From assembly GCA_040376705.1 (NCBI GenBank), contig JBEIQE010000021.1, positions 1 to 35,188 of the forward strand: DNA of 35,188 nt, read 5' to 3'. Of the stretch, positions 7,295-15,774 are shown piece after piece; the stretch's first letter is position 1; the number at the start of each line of letters is the position of its first letter. The notes below the pieces were generated by a model, which saw only the letters and a list, made by a program, of their open reading frames with translations, did not search any database and was not told the DNA's origin. The translations under genes and the position numbers were made by a program. Origin of the DNA: JBEIQE01 sp040376705 (GTDB lineage: Bacteria > Pseudomonadota > Alphaproteobacteria > UBA2400).

Positions 7295-8701
7295 TTAGCT
7301 CCGGTAAGTAACCGCCTTGGCGGCGGCAACGATATCTTCAATTTGCGGCAAAGCCAGCTTCTCGAGGTTTGCAGCGTATGGCATGGGCACATCCTTACCG
7401 CACACGCGCGTTACCGGCGCATCAAGGTAATCAAATGCCTGCTCCATAACTACAGCTGCAATCTCGGAGCCAATGCCAGCCACCGGCCAGCCCTCTTCTA
7501 TCGTCACGATGCGATTGGTCTTCTTGACGCTATTCACAATCGTTTCGGTATCCATCGGGCGGATAGTCCGCAGGTTGATGACTTCAGCCGAAATACCCTC
7601 GGCTGCCAGCTGCTCAGCAGCCTGCAGTGCGAGACCAACCATGCGTGAGAAGGTCACGATGGTTACATCACTGCCAGCACGCTCGATCTTGGCCTTACCA
7701 ATGGGCACGATAAAATCGACATCAGTCGGGGCCTCAAAGCTCTGGCCGTAGAGCATTTCATGTTCAAGGATAACAACAGGGTTCGGATCACGGATAGCGG
7801 CCTTCATCAGGCCTTTGGCGTCTTCGCCCGACCAAGGTGCAACCACCTTGAGACCCGGAATATGCGCATACCAGCTGGCAAAGCACTGCGAGTGCTGAGC
7901 TGCAACCTTGCCCGGTGCGCCGTTTGGACCACGGAAGACAATCGGGCAACCCATCTGGCCGCCTGACATGTAAAGGGTCTTGGCAGCAGAGTTGATCACA
8001 TGGTCAATCGCCTGCATGGCAAAGTTCATGGTCATAAACTCAACAATCGGCTTGAGGCCACCAAAGGCAGCACCCACACCAAGGCCCGCAAAGCCCATTT
8101 CGGTAATCGGTGTATCAACGATACGCTTGGGGCCAAACTCCTTGAGCAAGCCCTGGCTTACCTTGTAAGCGCCGTCATACTCGGCCACTTCTTCGCCAAT
8201 CAGGAACACGCTGTTATCGCGGCGCATTTCTTCGGCCATGGCATCGCGCAGCGATTCACGCACCGTCTGCTTGATGGTAGGGCCGCTATGCACGACTGGC
8301 GCAGGCGCTGCGACCGTAACCGGCTTGGGCGGGGCAACAGGGGCAACCTCGGCCTTGGCGGCACCAAACGGTACATAGCCTTCAACCTTTGGGGCAGCAG
8401 ACAAAGGGGCTGGGTTGGTATTTGCGGGCGGCGCAATCTTGCTCGCGTCAAACTTCTCGCCTTCATCGGCCAGCATGGCGATGGGGGCATTCACCTTCAC
8501 GCCTTCGGTACCTTCAGCCACGAGGATCTTGACGAGCACACCTTCATCAGCAGCTTCAACTTCCATCGTCGCCTTATCGGTTTCGATTTCGGCAATCACC
8601 TGACCAGACTTGATGAAATCGCCCTCTTTCTTGAGCCAGCGGGCCAGCTTGCCCTCGGTCATGGTGGGCGAAAGTGCGGGCATGAGAACCTGAGTAGCCA
8701 T
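7295..8701 (-). CDS. pdhB: Pyruvate dehydrogenase E1 beta with N-terminal lipoyl domain
   Basis: The product is 468 aa from the ATG at 8701; the frame extends 11 codons further upstream without similarity. Residues 1-80 form a complete lipoyl domain (EIETDKATMEVEAADEG), followed by an Ala/Pro linker and then a typical E1 beta transketolase-like domain beginning near TVRESLRDAMAEEM. The C-terminal transketolase domain includes NLRTIRPMD and EEGWPVAGIGSEI. A lipoyl domain on E1 beta is well known in alphaproteobacteria. It follows pdhA by 2 bases. LipA, encoded nearby, would lipoylate it. Confidence 0.96.
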   Translation of the reverse strand: MATQVLMPALSPTMTEGKLARWLKKEGDFIKSGQVIAEIETDKATMEVEAADEGVLVKILVAEGTEGVKVNAPIAMLADEGEKFDASKIAPPANTNPAPLSAAPKVEGYVPFGAAKAEVAPVAPPKPVTVAAPAPVVHSGPTIKQTVRESLRDAMAEEMRRDNSVFLIGEEVAEYDGAYKVSQGLLKEFGPKRIVDTPITEMGFAGLGVGAAFGGLKPIVEFMTMNFAMQAIDHVINSAAKTLYMSGGQMGCPIVFRGPNGAPGKVAAQHSQCFASWYAHIPGLKVVAPWSGEDAKGLMKAAIRDPNPVVILEHEMLYGQSFEAPTDVDFIVPIGKAKIERAGSDVTIVTFSRMVGLALQAAEQLAAEGISAEVINLRTIRPMDTETIVNSVKKTNRIVTIEEGWPVAGIGSEIAAVVMEQAFDYLDAPVTRVCGKDVPMPYAANLEKLALPQIEDIVAAAKAVTYRS

Positions 8702-8703
8702 AA

Positions 8704-9741
8704 TTATTTGTCCTCTACAAGAATGTCGGTCCACAGCTCAGCCGGATCCGGCTCGGGGCTTTGGGTAGCAAAATCGGTTGCTTCGAGTACAACCTGCTTA
8801 ACGGCCTGTTCGGCGGCCTTGAAATCGTCTTCCTTAACACCAAGGCTGCTGAGCTGAGCCTTGATCTTCTCAATCGGATCGCTCTCAACCTTGAACTTCT
8901 CGACCTCATCTTTGCTACGATACTTACCGGGGTCAGACATGGAATGGCCACGATAGCGATAGGTCTTGATCTCGAGCAGATATGGCCCCTTGCCTGCACG
9001 AATATACTCAACCGCTTCATGAGCAGCTTCGCGCACGGCCAGAACGTCCATACCGTCCACCTGCTTGCTGGGGATGTTATAGCCTTCAGCGCGCTTATAC
9101 AGCTCGCCAGAGGTTGAACGCTGGGTTGATGTGCCCATGGCGTACTGGTTGTTCTCAATGATGAACAGGCAAGGCAGCTTCCACAGCGCCGCCATGTTCA
9201 TGGATTCATAAACCTGCCCCTGATTAGCAGCGCCATCGCCATAATAGGTGGCGCAGAGGCCGCCATCGTTCTGGTACTTGTGTGCGAAGGCAAGACCGGC
9301 ACCAATTGGCACCTGTGCGCCCACAATACCGTGGCCGCCGTAGAACTTTTTCTCGCGGCTGAACATATGCATTGAGCCGCCCTTACCCTTTGAGTAGCCC
9401 CCCTTACGACCAGTCAGCTCGGCCATCACACCCTTGGGGTCCATACCGCAGGCCAGCATATGTGCATGGTCGCGATAGGCGGTAATAACGCTGTCTTGAG
9501 GCTTAAGCACCGACTGCACGCCAACCACCACAGCCTCTTGGCCAATGTAGAGATGGCAGAAGCCCATGATGAGGCCCATACCGTAAAGCTGGCCAGCCTT
9601 TTCCTCAAAACGGCGCATCAGGAGCATATCCTTGTACCAGCCGAGCAGCTGCTCGCGGGTTGGTACCGGCAGCTTGGAATTATGGCCAATCGGGGCAGGT
9701 TTTGGGGCAGACGGCGTTGCAGGCGGGGTCTGGAGGAACAT
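8704..9741 (-). CDS. pdhA: Pyruvate dehydrogenase E1 alpha
   Basis: The product is 345 aa and decarboxylates pyruvate with thiamine diphosphate. The ThDP-binding motif begins GDGAANQGQVYESMNMA and ends IIENNQYAMGT. HGIVGAQVPIGAGLA and the phosphorylation-loop-like YRYRGHSMSDPGKYR segment are also present. The first 25 residues are a Pro-rich extension before the conserved core. It is the first gene of pdhA-pdhB-pdhC-lpd-LOG; AAGGAG just upstream is the ribosome site and the promoter should lie in 9742-9907, shared with the divergent gene at 9908. Confidence 0.96.
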   Translation of the reverse strand: MFLQTPPATPSAPKPAPIGHNSKLPVPTREQLLGWYKDMLLMRRFEEKAGQLYGMGLIMGFCHLYIGQEAVVVGVQSVLKPQDSVITAYRDHAHMLACGMDPKGVMAELTGRKGGYSKGKGGSMHMFSREKKFYGGHGIVGAQVPIGAGLAFAHKYQNDGGLCATYYGDGAANQGQVYESMNMAALWKLPCLFIIENNQYAMGTSTQRSTSGELYKRAEGYNIPSKQVDGMDVLAVREAAHEAVEYIRAGKGPYLLEIKTYRYRGHSMSDPGKYRSKDEVEKFKVESDPIEKIKAQLSSLGVKEDDFKAAEQAVKQVVLEATDFATQSPEPDPAELWTDILVEDK

Positions 9742-9907
9742 GTGTGGTCTCCTTGAAAAAACGCCAAAGTGTTAACGCGATGAGCCTGAAGAATCAAGGA
9801 TTTACACCGCCGCAGCCCCTTGGCTTATCTCGCAGTGCAACATCGGTTGATATAACAGGATAAATCTGCTCAGTTCCTATCAAGTAATCAGATAAAGGAC
9901 AAACGAT

Positions 9908-10540
9908 ATGGCGCATAAAGGGATTCTGGGCTTCGATGAAAAGCGTCCTCCACTTGGCAGGCTTGAACAGCTGGTTGGCAACGCCGAACCCATGAGCCCG
10001 ATTATCGGCCATACAGATTACAATTTCTTACATCTCGTTGCGCTGGGCGAGAAAATTGCAAATGCTGTGCAGTACACCCCCGCGCACGAACTCGAGCGCC
10101 TGAAGGCGCTTGATGTACGCCGCAGCCTGTCAGTCAGCAAAGCATTTCAAACCGCACAGCTGCCTGCTGCTTTGATTGCTTTTGAAGCTAAAGGACATGA
10201 GCTTAACCTGCTCGATGACCAGACACCCGATGGACATACAGATTGCTACACTATCAGGCTCGGCTACTTGAACGGCTTTAGTATTAAATACAAAAGCAAT
10301 ATTGATGGCGGCTCACGGGTTGAGGTTAAAGCCTTACGTCTTATTGGCAGCGATATGATGCTTGCTTTCAATCATCGCCCGCAGGCCGAGCAAAATCGCT
10401 TTGAGCTGATTAGCGCCGATGCGCGCAGCCTGAAACGCTCGGATGAACTGGTCGAGCTGCTCGATAGCACTGTTAAAGATGTTGAAGAGACAAGGCTACG
10501 CCAGCATGTGCGTCAACACATCAGGCAGCGTTATTACTAG
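9908..10540 (+). CDS. Hypothetical protein, 210 aa
   Basis: Not recognised. AAAGGA at 9894-9899 is a well-placed ribosome site for the ATG. The product is soluble, with no signal peptide or membrane segment. A central part (about 110-155) of alternating polar and hydrophobic residues (CYTIRLGYLNGFSIKYKS, VEVKALRLIGSDMMLAF) suggests beta strands. The C-terminal 40 residues are helical and highly charged, ending in QHVRQHIRQRYY. The gene is divergent from pdhA and converges on the oxygenase gene with a 3-base gap. It interrupts the usual pdhA-ftsB neighbourhood. Confidence 0.7.
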   Translation: MAHKGILGFDEKRPPLGRLEQLVGNAEPMSPIIGHTDYNFLHLVALGEKIANAVQYTPAHELERLKALDVRRSLSVSKAFQTAQLPAALIAFEAKGHELNLLDDQTPDGHTDCYTIRLGYLNGFSIKYKSNIDGGSRVEVKALRLIGSDMMLAFNHRPQAEQNRFELISADARSLKRSDELVELLDSTVKDVEETRLRQHVRQHIRQRYY

Positions 10541-10543
10541 ACC

Positions 10544-11497
10544 TTAAAGCCCCAGCTGCTCATTCACGCTTTGCTGTGTACCGGGCGTGCGCTGGTAAAT
10601 CTCCTTAAGGCGCTGGTCATTAAACGCCCCCGTCTCAATGGCGAAATGCCCACGCTCGTCCCGCGGTGGGAAGTATGGCGGCACCTTGGCCGGGTTAAGG
10701 TCGGCAAAGCGGCCCATAGGTTTGAGCACTACATCCCGGCGCGGATGCAGGAAGAACGGAATACTGGTACGCGGGCGCGCAGCCTCTACCAAGTGCCATG
10801 ACGGACGGAGATGATCGTTGGTGATAACACCCAGCTGCATACCGCCGTTTAAAATCAGCTCGCCCGGCTCTGTAATCACAGCATGCTCTTTACCCTTGCG
10901 GTCACGCACCTTCAGGCCCGGCTCGCTTACGTGCAGCAATGTGATCATATTAAAATCAAGATGACCGGCCGCATTACCCTGCTCGGGGTAGTTCAGCAGA
11001 CGCATGTAACTGGCTGAATCCTTGAACCATGGGTCGAGCGCGCGCTCACCCAAGCCCGAGTAAAGCGAGACAGAGCGCATCACACGCTTGGAGAGGGCCT
11101 CAAACTGCTCGAACAGGCGCAATGTCTTGGCGCCAAGGTCTGGCACTTCAACAACACCATCCAGCATCTGGCGCGCGTTATAGGGAGGCTCGGGATGGGC
11201 GTTGATGCCCCACTCTTCCTTGATATCTACCTTTTGGGCAGAAAGAGCGGTTTCAGCATTATGGCCATACCCAACGCGTGAACCCACACGGTACGGGTCG
11301 CGCGAATATCTGTCTTTCACATCCTGTGGCAGGGCCCAGAAGCGGCGGCCAGCCTCATCAGCCTCATGGATGGCTTTTTCTAATACGCCATGCCCGACCA
11401 GTCTTACAAACCCGAACTCATGCAGTGTACTGCCAAGCGCCTGTGCAAACCCTGCTTTGTCCTTGGCCTGATCGCGCATATCGAGAACTGGAATCAT
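10544..11497 (-). CDS. Isopenicillin N synthase-like Fe(II)/2OG oxygenase (paralogue 1)
   Basis: The product is 317 aa with the IPNS/plant-type architecture: an N-terminal DIOX_N-like part (IPVLDMRD, FGFVRLVGHGV, FWALPQDVKDRY) and a C-terminal double-stranded beta helix. Metal ligands are His179-x-Asp181 (GHLDFNMITLLH) and His235 (SWHLVE). Arg243-x-Ser245 (RPRTSIPFFLHP) is the RxS that binds 2-oxoglutarate. It is closely similar along its length to the gene at 12537-13532. The substrate is unknown; family members oxidise small molecules, hormones and peptides. The Shine-Dalgarno GGGGG lies inside an inverted repeat (11503-11529). The gene separates pdhA from ftsB. Confidence 0.9.
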   Translation of the reverse strand: MIPVLDMRDQAKDKAGFAQALGSTLHEFGFVRLVGHGVLEKAIHEADEAGRRFWALPQDVKDRYSRDPYRVGSRVGYGHNAETALSAQKVDIKEEWGINAHPEPPYNARQMLDGVVEVPDLGAKTLRLFEQFEALSKRVMRSVSLYSGLGERALDPWFKDSASYMRLLNYPEQGNAAGHLDFNMITLLHVSEPGLKVRDRKGKEHAVITEPGELILNGGMQLGVITNDHLRPSWHLVEAARPRTSIPFFLHPRRDVVLKPMGRFADLNPAKVPPYFPPRDERGHFAIETGAFNDQRLKEIYQRTPGTQQSVNEQLGL

Positions 11498-11502
11498 GAT
11501 GT

Positions 11503-11529
11503 GCCCCCTGTTGTTATTCAGCAGGAGGC
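11503..11529 (-). promoter_or_regulatory. Hairpin enclosing the ribosome binding site of oxygenase 1
   Basis: On the minus strand GCCTCCTG pairs with CAGGGGGC (eight pairs, one U-G) around an 11-nt loop. The GGGGG of the second arm is the Shine-Dalgarno, with 6 bases (11498-11503) between it and the ATG at 11497. Pairing would hide it. The paralogous gene at 12537-13532 has an analogous element. Translational control is an inference from pairing alone. Confidence 0.45.
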
Positions 11530-11579
11530 TAAACGAGTCTTGATAGGGTCACAAGATGTGCAGAAATTAACAGATGAGG

Positions 11580-11912
11580 TTAACGACCGAGAATGATGAT
11601 TTCGCCCGGACGCACAAAACCAAGGCTTTCGCGAGCCTGTTCATCAAGCAAATCGCCATCAATGCTGGTTGGGCGCAGAGACATGACCTTACGCTCAATC
11701 GCCTCGCGCTCGGCTTTAACCACGGCCAGCTTGGCCTCGGCCTCGGCAACATGGCGCTGGGTGATTTGCAGAGACGCGTAACCACGGTCGCCCTCAAGCG
11801 CAAACAGGCCAAAATAGGCAATAAGCAGAATACCAACTGCCGCTGCACCGGAGCGGAAAACCCGACCGAGTATAAGCAGAGGAAGAGAAAGCAGTGGTTT
11901 CATTAACCCCAT
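11580..11912 (-). CDS. ftsB: Septum formation initiator, FtsB/DivIC family
   Basis: A bitopic cell-division protein: a short basic N-terminus, one transmembrane segment (AAAVGILLIAYFGLFAL), then a coiled coil (HVAEAEAKLAVVKAEREAIERK), then the family's C-terminal block DLLDEQARESLGFVRPGEIIIL. FtsB acts with FtsL and FtsQ to activate septal peptidoglycan synthesis. In alphaproteobacteria it usually lies between eno and pdhA, as it does here apart from the inserted genes. The start is uncertain: ATG at 11912 is given, ATG at 11903 would remove three residues, and a TTG at 11939 extends it by nine. Confidence 0.85.
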   Translation of the reverse strand: MGLMKPLLSLPLLILGRVFRSGAAAVGILLIAYFGLFALEGDRGYASLQITQRHVAEAEAKLAVVKAEREAIERKVMSLRPTSIDGDLLDEQARESLGFVRPGEIIILGR

Positions 11913-12085
11913 CGAATCATGATTGGGCTTTGCCGTCAATTACTAAAATGAATTGAATCAGTAACTTCGACGGTTAATGTAAGATTCGTCCTCAAAATTG
12001 TTGTCAACCACCTGTGAAACGCTTGAAATCGCTTATCTCAAAGGCGTAGCCATATGACCAAGACATAATACAGGGGAACGACACC

Positions 12086-12547
12086 ATGAGCCGAAATGCC
12101 AATCTCTCGATCGCTGCTATCAGCTTCGCCTTACTGGCCGGTTGCGCGCATGTACCCGAACCCAAACAGGCCGCGCCAGTTGCTACCAACCCGAATCTTG
12201 CAAACGCCCAGCGCCTTGTGAGCGGCCTTACAAGCCTGACCAACCTTACCGAGCGCATGAAAGCCAGCAAGCTACGTCAGCCTACTGAGCTTTGCTTTGG
12301 CACACTCACGCAGGCTGCAATAATGACCGGCCGCGCGATTGACGCCATGAACTACTATAATTCAGTACCAACGGCTAACGCACTTTATGTCAGCAATCTG
12401 CAGAAGCGCGTTGCCAATATTGATCTGGTATTTAGCGATCTGGCCAAATTATGCCCAAAAGAAAGCAAAGCCTTAGGCGCACCTGCCAAACTGGAGCTAC
12501 TGCCTATCCCTGGCACCAAACAATTGCTCCTTGCCGTTACTGACTAA
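12086..12547 (+). CDS. Small predicted outer-membrane lipoprotein
   Basis: The product is 153 aa. The first 20 residues are a lipoprotein signal peptide with lipobox LAGC (Cys20); Ala at +2 favours transport to the outer membrane. The mature protein is mostly helical with no recognised domain. It retains two further Cys (near residues 71 and 132) that could form a disulfide. AGGGGA at 12071-12076 is the ribosome site. The 3' end overlaps the convergent oxygenase gene by 11 bases. The gene is one of those inserted between ftsB and eno. Function unknown. Confidence 0.8.
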   Translation: MSRNANLSIAAISFALLAGCAHVPEPKQAAPVATNPNLANAQRLVSGLTSLTNLTERMKASKLRQPTELCFGTLTQAAIMTGRAIDAMNYYNSVPTANALYVSNLQKRVANIDLVFSDLAKLCPKESKALGAPAKLELLPIPGTKQLLLAVTD

Positions 12548-13532
12548 TAGCCAGTTGGTCCTGCAGGCTCTGTCTGGCCTTGGCCTTGTTCTGCTGCTTG
12601 TCGTAAATTTCCTTACGGCGCATCGCATTAAACTCACCGGTCGTAATTGCGTAATGCCCGTTTTCATCGCGTGGCGGAAAGTATGACGGCACGTTGGCAG
12701 GCGGATTGGCACGGAATTTCGGCAATGGCTGCAGCACAATATGCTCCATCGGGTGCAAGAAGAACGGCAGGCTGGTACGCGGCCTATCGGCCTCAACCCA
12801 ATGCCAGGATGAGCGGATATCAAGATTGGTAATCAGGTCGAGCTGCATACCGCCATTAATGATCAGCTCGCCCTTGGCAGGGCCGATTGCAAATTCCTGC
12901 CCCTTGCGGCTACGTACCTTCAAGCCATCGTCACTCACATGCAGCAGCGTGAGCATGCTGAAATCAAGGTGACCCTCGGCATTACCTTTTTCGGGGTAAT
13001 TGAGCTGGCGCATATAGGCTGTGCGCTCCTTAAACCAATCATCAAAATACTGCTCGCTCTCGCCTGAGTAGACAGCGATGGAGCCCATAAGGCTCTTCGC
13101 GATTTCCTCGTATTTTTCATACAGCCGCATGGTTTTTACGCCGAGGTCTGGCACTTCAGTAATCGCATTGAGCATTTCCATTGCTGAATGCGGGGCCTTG
13201 GATGCACCATTAATTCCAAGCTCTTCTTTAATATCAACCTTGGTTGATGAAAGCGCATATTCGCCATTACGCACGTAGCACACGCCATTACCGGTATCGG
13301 GGCCATAAAGGCCGCTAGCGTATTTATCTTTAACCGCGGTAGGCAAAGCCCAGAAGCTGCGGCCAGCTTCATCAGCCTCGTTGATCACAGCATCCGAAAT
13401 ACCATGACCGATCAGGCGCACAAACCCAAAGTCCTTAAGCGCAGCACCAAAGGCCTTGGCAAAAGCCACAGGGTCCTTTGCCTTGTCGCGCATATCAACG
13501 AGTGGAATTGTATTGATCTTGCCGTCCGCCAT
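12537..13532 (-). CDS. Isopenicillin N synthase-like Fe(II)/2OG oxygenase (paralogue 2)
   Basis: The product is 331 aa and a paralogue of the gene at 10544-11497. Ligands are in the same places: His188-x-Asp190 (GHLDFSMLTLLH), His244 (SWHWVE) and Arg252-x-Ser254 (RPRTSLPFFLHP). A conserved family block VDIKEE-x-GIN is also shared. It differs mainly in the region 73-95 and in a longer, Lys/Gln-rich C-terminus. It lies directly downstream of eno on the same strand (76-base gap). Its Shine-Dalgarno sits in a 9-bp inverted repeat (13537-13579). An active oxygenase is likely from the intact motif; the substrate is unknown. Confidence 0.9.
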   Translation of the reverse strand: MADGKINTIPLVDMRDKAKDPVAFAKAFGAALKDFGFVRLIGHGISDAVINEADEAGRSFWALPTAVKDKYASGLYGPDTGNGVCYVRNGEYALSSTKVDIKEELGINGASKAPHSAMEMLNAITEVPDLGVKTMRLYEKYEEIAKSLMGSIAVYSGESEQYFDDWFKERTAYMRQLNYPEKGNAEGHLDFSMLTLLHVSDDGLKVRSRKGQEFAIGPAKGELIINGGMQLDLITNLDIRSSWHWVEADRPRTSLPFFLHPMEHIVLQPLPKFRANPPANVPSYFPPRDENGHYAITTGEFNAMRRKEIYDKQQNKAKARQSLQDQLAISQ

Positions 13533-13536
13533 TTTA

Positions 13537-13579
13537 GCCCCCTTGTTGCCCTGTTATATACAAAGGCTAGCAAGGGGGC
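13537..13579 (-). promoter_or_regulatory. Inverted repeat enclosing the ribosome binding site of oxygenase 2
   Basis: GCCCCCTTG at 13537-13545 and CAAGGGGGC at 13571-13579 are perfectly complementary, with a 25-nt loop. On the minus strand the second arm contains the Shine-Dalgarno AAGGGGG, ending 5 bases before the ATG at 13532. The same arrangement precedes the paralogue at 11497, so it is probably an inherited leader feature rather than chance. Confidence 0.5.
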
Positions 13580-13585
13580 AAATGA

Positions 13586-13599
13586 CTGGCAATGGCCAG
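13586..13599 (-). terminator. Weak hairpin after eno
   Basis: CTGGC and GCCAG pair around a 4-nt loop 9 bases beyond the eno stop. There is no proper T-run, so it may only attenuate read-through into the oxygenase gene. Confidence 0.25.
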
Positions 13600-13608
13600 A
13601 ATCCTTAA

Positions 13609-14904
13609 TTAAGCCGCAGCCTTTACTGCAGTGCGAACCAGCTGACCCCCGGCGTAGTAACCGCCCTCGCCCAGCTGTTCCTCAATACGGATCAACTGGT
13701 TGTACTTGGCCAGACGGTCAGTACGCGCGAGTGAACCGGTCTTGATCTGGCCGCAATTGGTGGCCACAGCAATATCAGCAATAGTGGTGTCCTCAGTCTC
13801 GCCCGAACGGTGCGAGAGCACTGCGCGGTAACCAGCCTTATGGGCCATATCAACGGCTTCGAGTGTCTCGGTCAGTGTACCGATCTGGTTTACCTTAACC
13901 AGAATGGCGTTACCCACACCGGTGTCGATGCCACGCTTCAGGCGCGAGGGATTGGTCACGAAAAGATCATCGCCAACCAGCTGTACCTTGCTGCCGAGTG
14001 CATCAGTCAGCATCTTCCAGCCATTCCAGTCGTCTTCGGCCATACCGTCTTCGATGCTGGCGATAGGATATTTGGCGCAGAGGGCCTCATACATCTTCAC
14101 CATGCCGGCGCTATCGAGCACCTTGCCCTCGCCTTCAAGGTTGTACTTGCCGTCTTTATAGAACTCGGTTGCCGCCACATCGAGCGCCAGCAACACATCT
14201 TCACCCGGCTTGTAACCAGCAGCTTCAATCGCCTTGATGATGGTTTCGCAGGCTTCATCTGGCGACTTGAGGTTTGGTGCAAACCCACCTTCATCGCCTA
14301 CGTTAGTGTTATGACCCGCGGTCTTGAGGGTTTTCTTAAGCGCATGGAAAATCTCTGAGCCCATACGTACAGCATCAGCAAATGTCGGGGCCGAAACCGG
14401 CAGGATCATGAACTCCTGGAAATCAATCGGGTTATCGGCATGTGCGCCACCGTTGATGATATTCATGAGCGGCAGCGGTAGCGTGCGCGCATAAACACCA
14501 CCGATGTAGCGGTAGAGGGGTAAACCGCATTCAAGCGCAGCGGCTTTGGCTACAGCAAGCGATACGCCAAGAATAGCGTTGGCACCAAGGCGCGCCTTGT
14601 TCGGTGTGCCATCCAGCGCAATCATGGTCTGGTCAATCGCGACCTGATCAAGCGCATCCATCCCCACTAGCGTCGAATAAATCTCGCCCTCAACCGCCTG
14701 CACCGCCTTGAGCACGCCCTTGCCGCTATAGCGGGTCTTATCGCCATCACGCAGCTCTACGGCTTCATGCGCGCCGGTGCTGGCACCTGAGGGTACGGCG
14801 GCACGGCCTTCTGCGCCGCTCGCCAGAATAACCTCAACCTCAACTGTGGGGTTGCCACGGCTATCGAGGATTTCGCGGGCAATGATGGATGCAATAGTCG
14901 ACAT
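13609..14904 (-). CDS. eno: Enolase
   Basis: The glycolytic enzyme interconverting 2-phosphoglycerate and phosphoenolpyruvate; 431 aa, normal length. Family motifs are intact: REILDSRGNPTVEVEV at the N-terminus, the SGASTGAHEAVELRD loop, the NVGDEGGFAPNL segment, and VGDDLFVTNP. The signature ILVKVNQIGTLTETLEA and SHRSGETEDTTIADIAVA follow. It is 9 bases downstream of kdsA with AAGGAA as ribosome site, at the end of the secG-pyrG-kdsA-eno run. Confidence 0.98.
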   Translation of the reverse strand: MSTIASIIAREILDSRGNPTVEVEVILASGAEGRAAVPSGASTGAHEAVELRDGDKTRYSGKGVLKAVQAVEGEIYSTLVGMDALDQVAIDQTMIALDGTPNKARLGANAILGVSLAVAKAAALECGLPLYRYIGGVYARTLPLPLMNIINGGAHADNPIDFQEFMILPVSAPTFADAVRMGSEIFHALKKTLKTAGHNTNVGDEGGFAPNLKSPDEACETIIKAIEAAGYKPGEDVLLALDVAATEFYKDGKYNLEGEGKVLDSAGMVKMYEALCAKYPIASIEDGMAEDDWNGWKMLTDALGSKVQLVGDDLFVTNPSRLKRGIDTGVGNAILVKVNQIGTLTETLEAVDMAHKAGYRAVLSHRSGETEDTTIADIAVATNCGQIKTGSLARTDRLAKYNQLIRIEEQLGEGGYYAGGQLVRTAVKAAA

Positions 14905-14913
14905 GATAATTCC

Positions 14914-15756
14914 TTAAGCGATGAGTTGGATGGGATTGCTCTTGGCCAGACGGTCGAACGACATCAGCGTTTCGAGCAGGCCCTTGAGATTAGGCAGACG
15001 CACCATATTCGGCCCGTCTGACGGTGCATTATCAGGGTCCTGATGAGTTTCGATAAACACTGCAGCAACACCGATAGAAATGGCTGCGCGTGCAAGTACC
15101 GGCACAAACTCGCGCTGGCCGCCAGACGTAGTCCCCTGCCCGCCCGGCTGCTGTACCGAGTGCGTGGCATCGAAAACGACCGGATAACCGGTCTGCGCCA
15201 TAATGGGCAGTGAGCGCATATCGCTCACCAGCGTGTTGTAGCCAAAGCTGGCACCACGCTCGCACAACATGATGTTGTTGTTACCGGTCGAGGCAATTTT
15301 CTCGGCCACGTTCTTCATGTCCCATGGGGCCAAGAACTGACCCTTCTTTACGTTAATAGCCTTACCGGTTGCACCCGCTGCCAGCAGCAGGTCAGTCTGG
15401 CGGCACAGGAACGCCGGGATCTGCAGCACATCCACAAATTCAGCTACGGGCGCGCATTGTTCAGGGCCATGCACATCCGTCAGGATCGGGCAGCCAATAT
15501 GCTTCTTCACCGCAGCCAGCACGCGCAGGCCCTCATCCATGCCCATGCCACGTGCGGTCTTGAACGAGCTACGGTTAGCTTTGTCGTAGCTGCTCTTGTA
15601 AATGAAGTTCATGCCCACTGCTTTGGCAGCTTCAGCAATCTTGCCCGCCATATCGAGGGCGTGCTGTTCGCTTTCAATCTGGCAAGGGCCAGCGATAAGG
15701 CTAAGGGGCTGATCGTTGGCAATCTTGAAATTGCCCAAGGAGATTGTGTGTGTCAT
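14914..15756 (-). CDS. kdsA: 3-deoxy-D-manno-octulosonate 8-phosphate synthase
   Basis: A TIM-barrel enzyme of 280 aa that condenses arabinose-5-phosphate with phosphoenolpyruvate to KDO-8-phosphate for lipopolysaccharide core. Seen are LIAGPCQIESE at the N-terminus, FIYKSSYDKANRSS, LTDVHGPEQ, VKKGQFLAPWDM, and the C-terminal FIETHQDPDNAPSDGPNM. The Asn in VKKGQFLAPWDMKN is a position used to tell metal-independent from metal-dependent forms, but I cannot settle the class by eye. Its presence implies a Gram-negative envelope with KDO-containing LPS. It is followed closely by eno. Confidence 0.97.
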   Translation of the reverse strand: MTHTISLGNFKIANDQPLSLIAGPCQIESEQHALDMAGKIAEAAKAVGMNFIYKSSYDKANRSSFKTARGMGMDEGLRVLAAVKKHIGCPILTDVHGPEQCAPVAEFVDVLQIPAFLCRQTDLLLAAGATGKAINVKKGQFLAPWDMKNVAEKIASTGNNNIMLCERGASFGYNTLVSDMRSLPIMAQTGYPVVFDATHSVQQPGGQGTTSGGQREFVPVLARAAISIGVAAVFIETHQDPDNAPSDGPNMVRLPNLKGLLETLMSFDRLAKSNPIQLIA

Positions 15757-15774
15757 GGCTCTCTTTCTAGCAAA

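Noticed and set aside
8000..8857. Long plus-strand open frame (285 codons) across pdhB
   Set aside because: Antisense to a clear E1 beta gene, with no ribosome site or recognisable domain.
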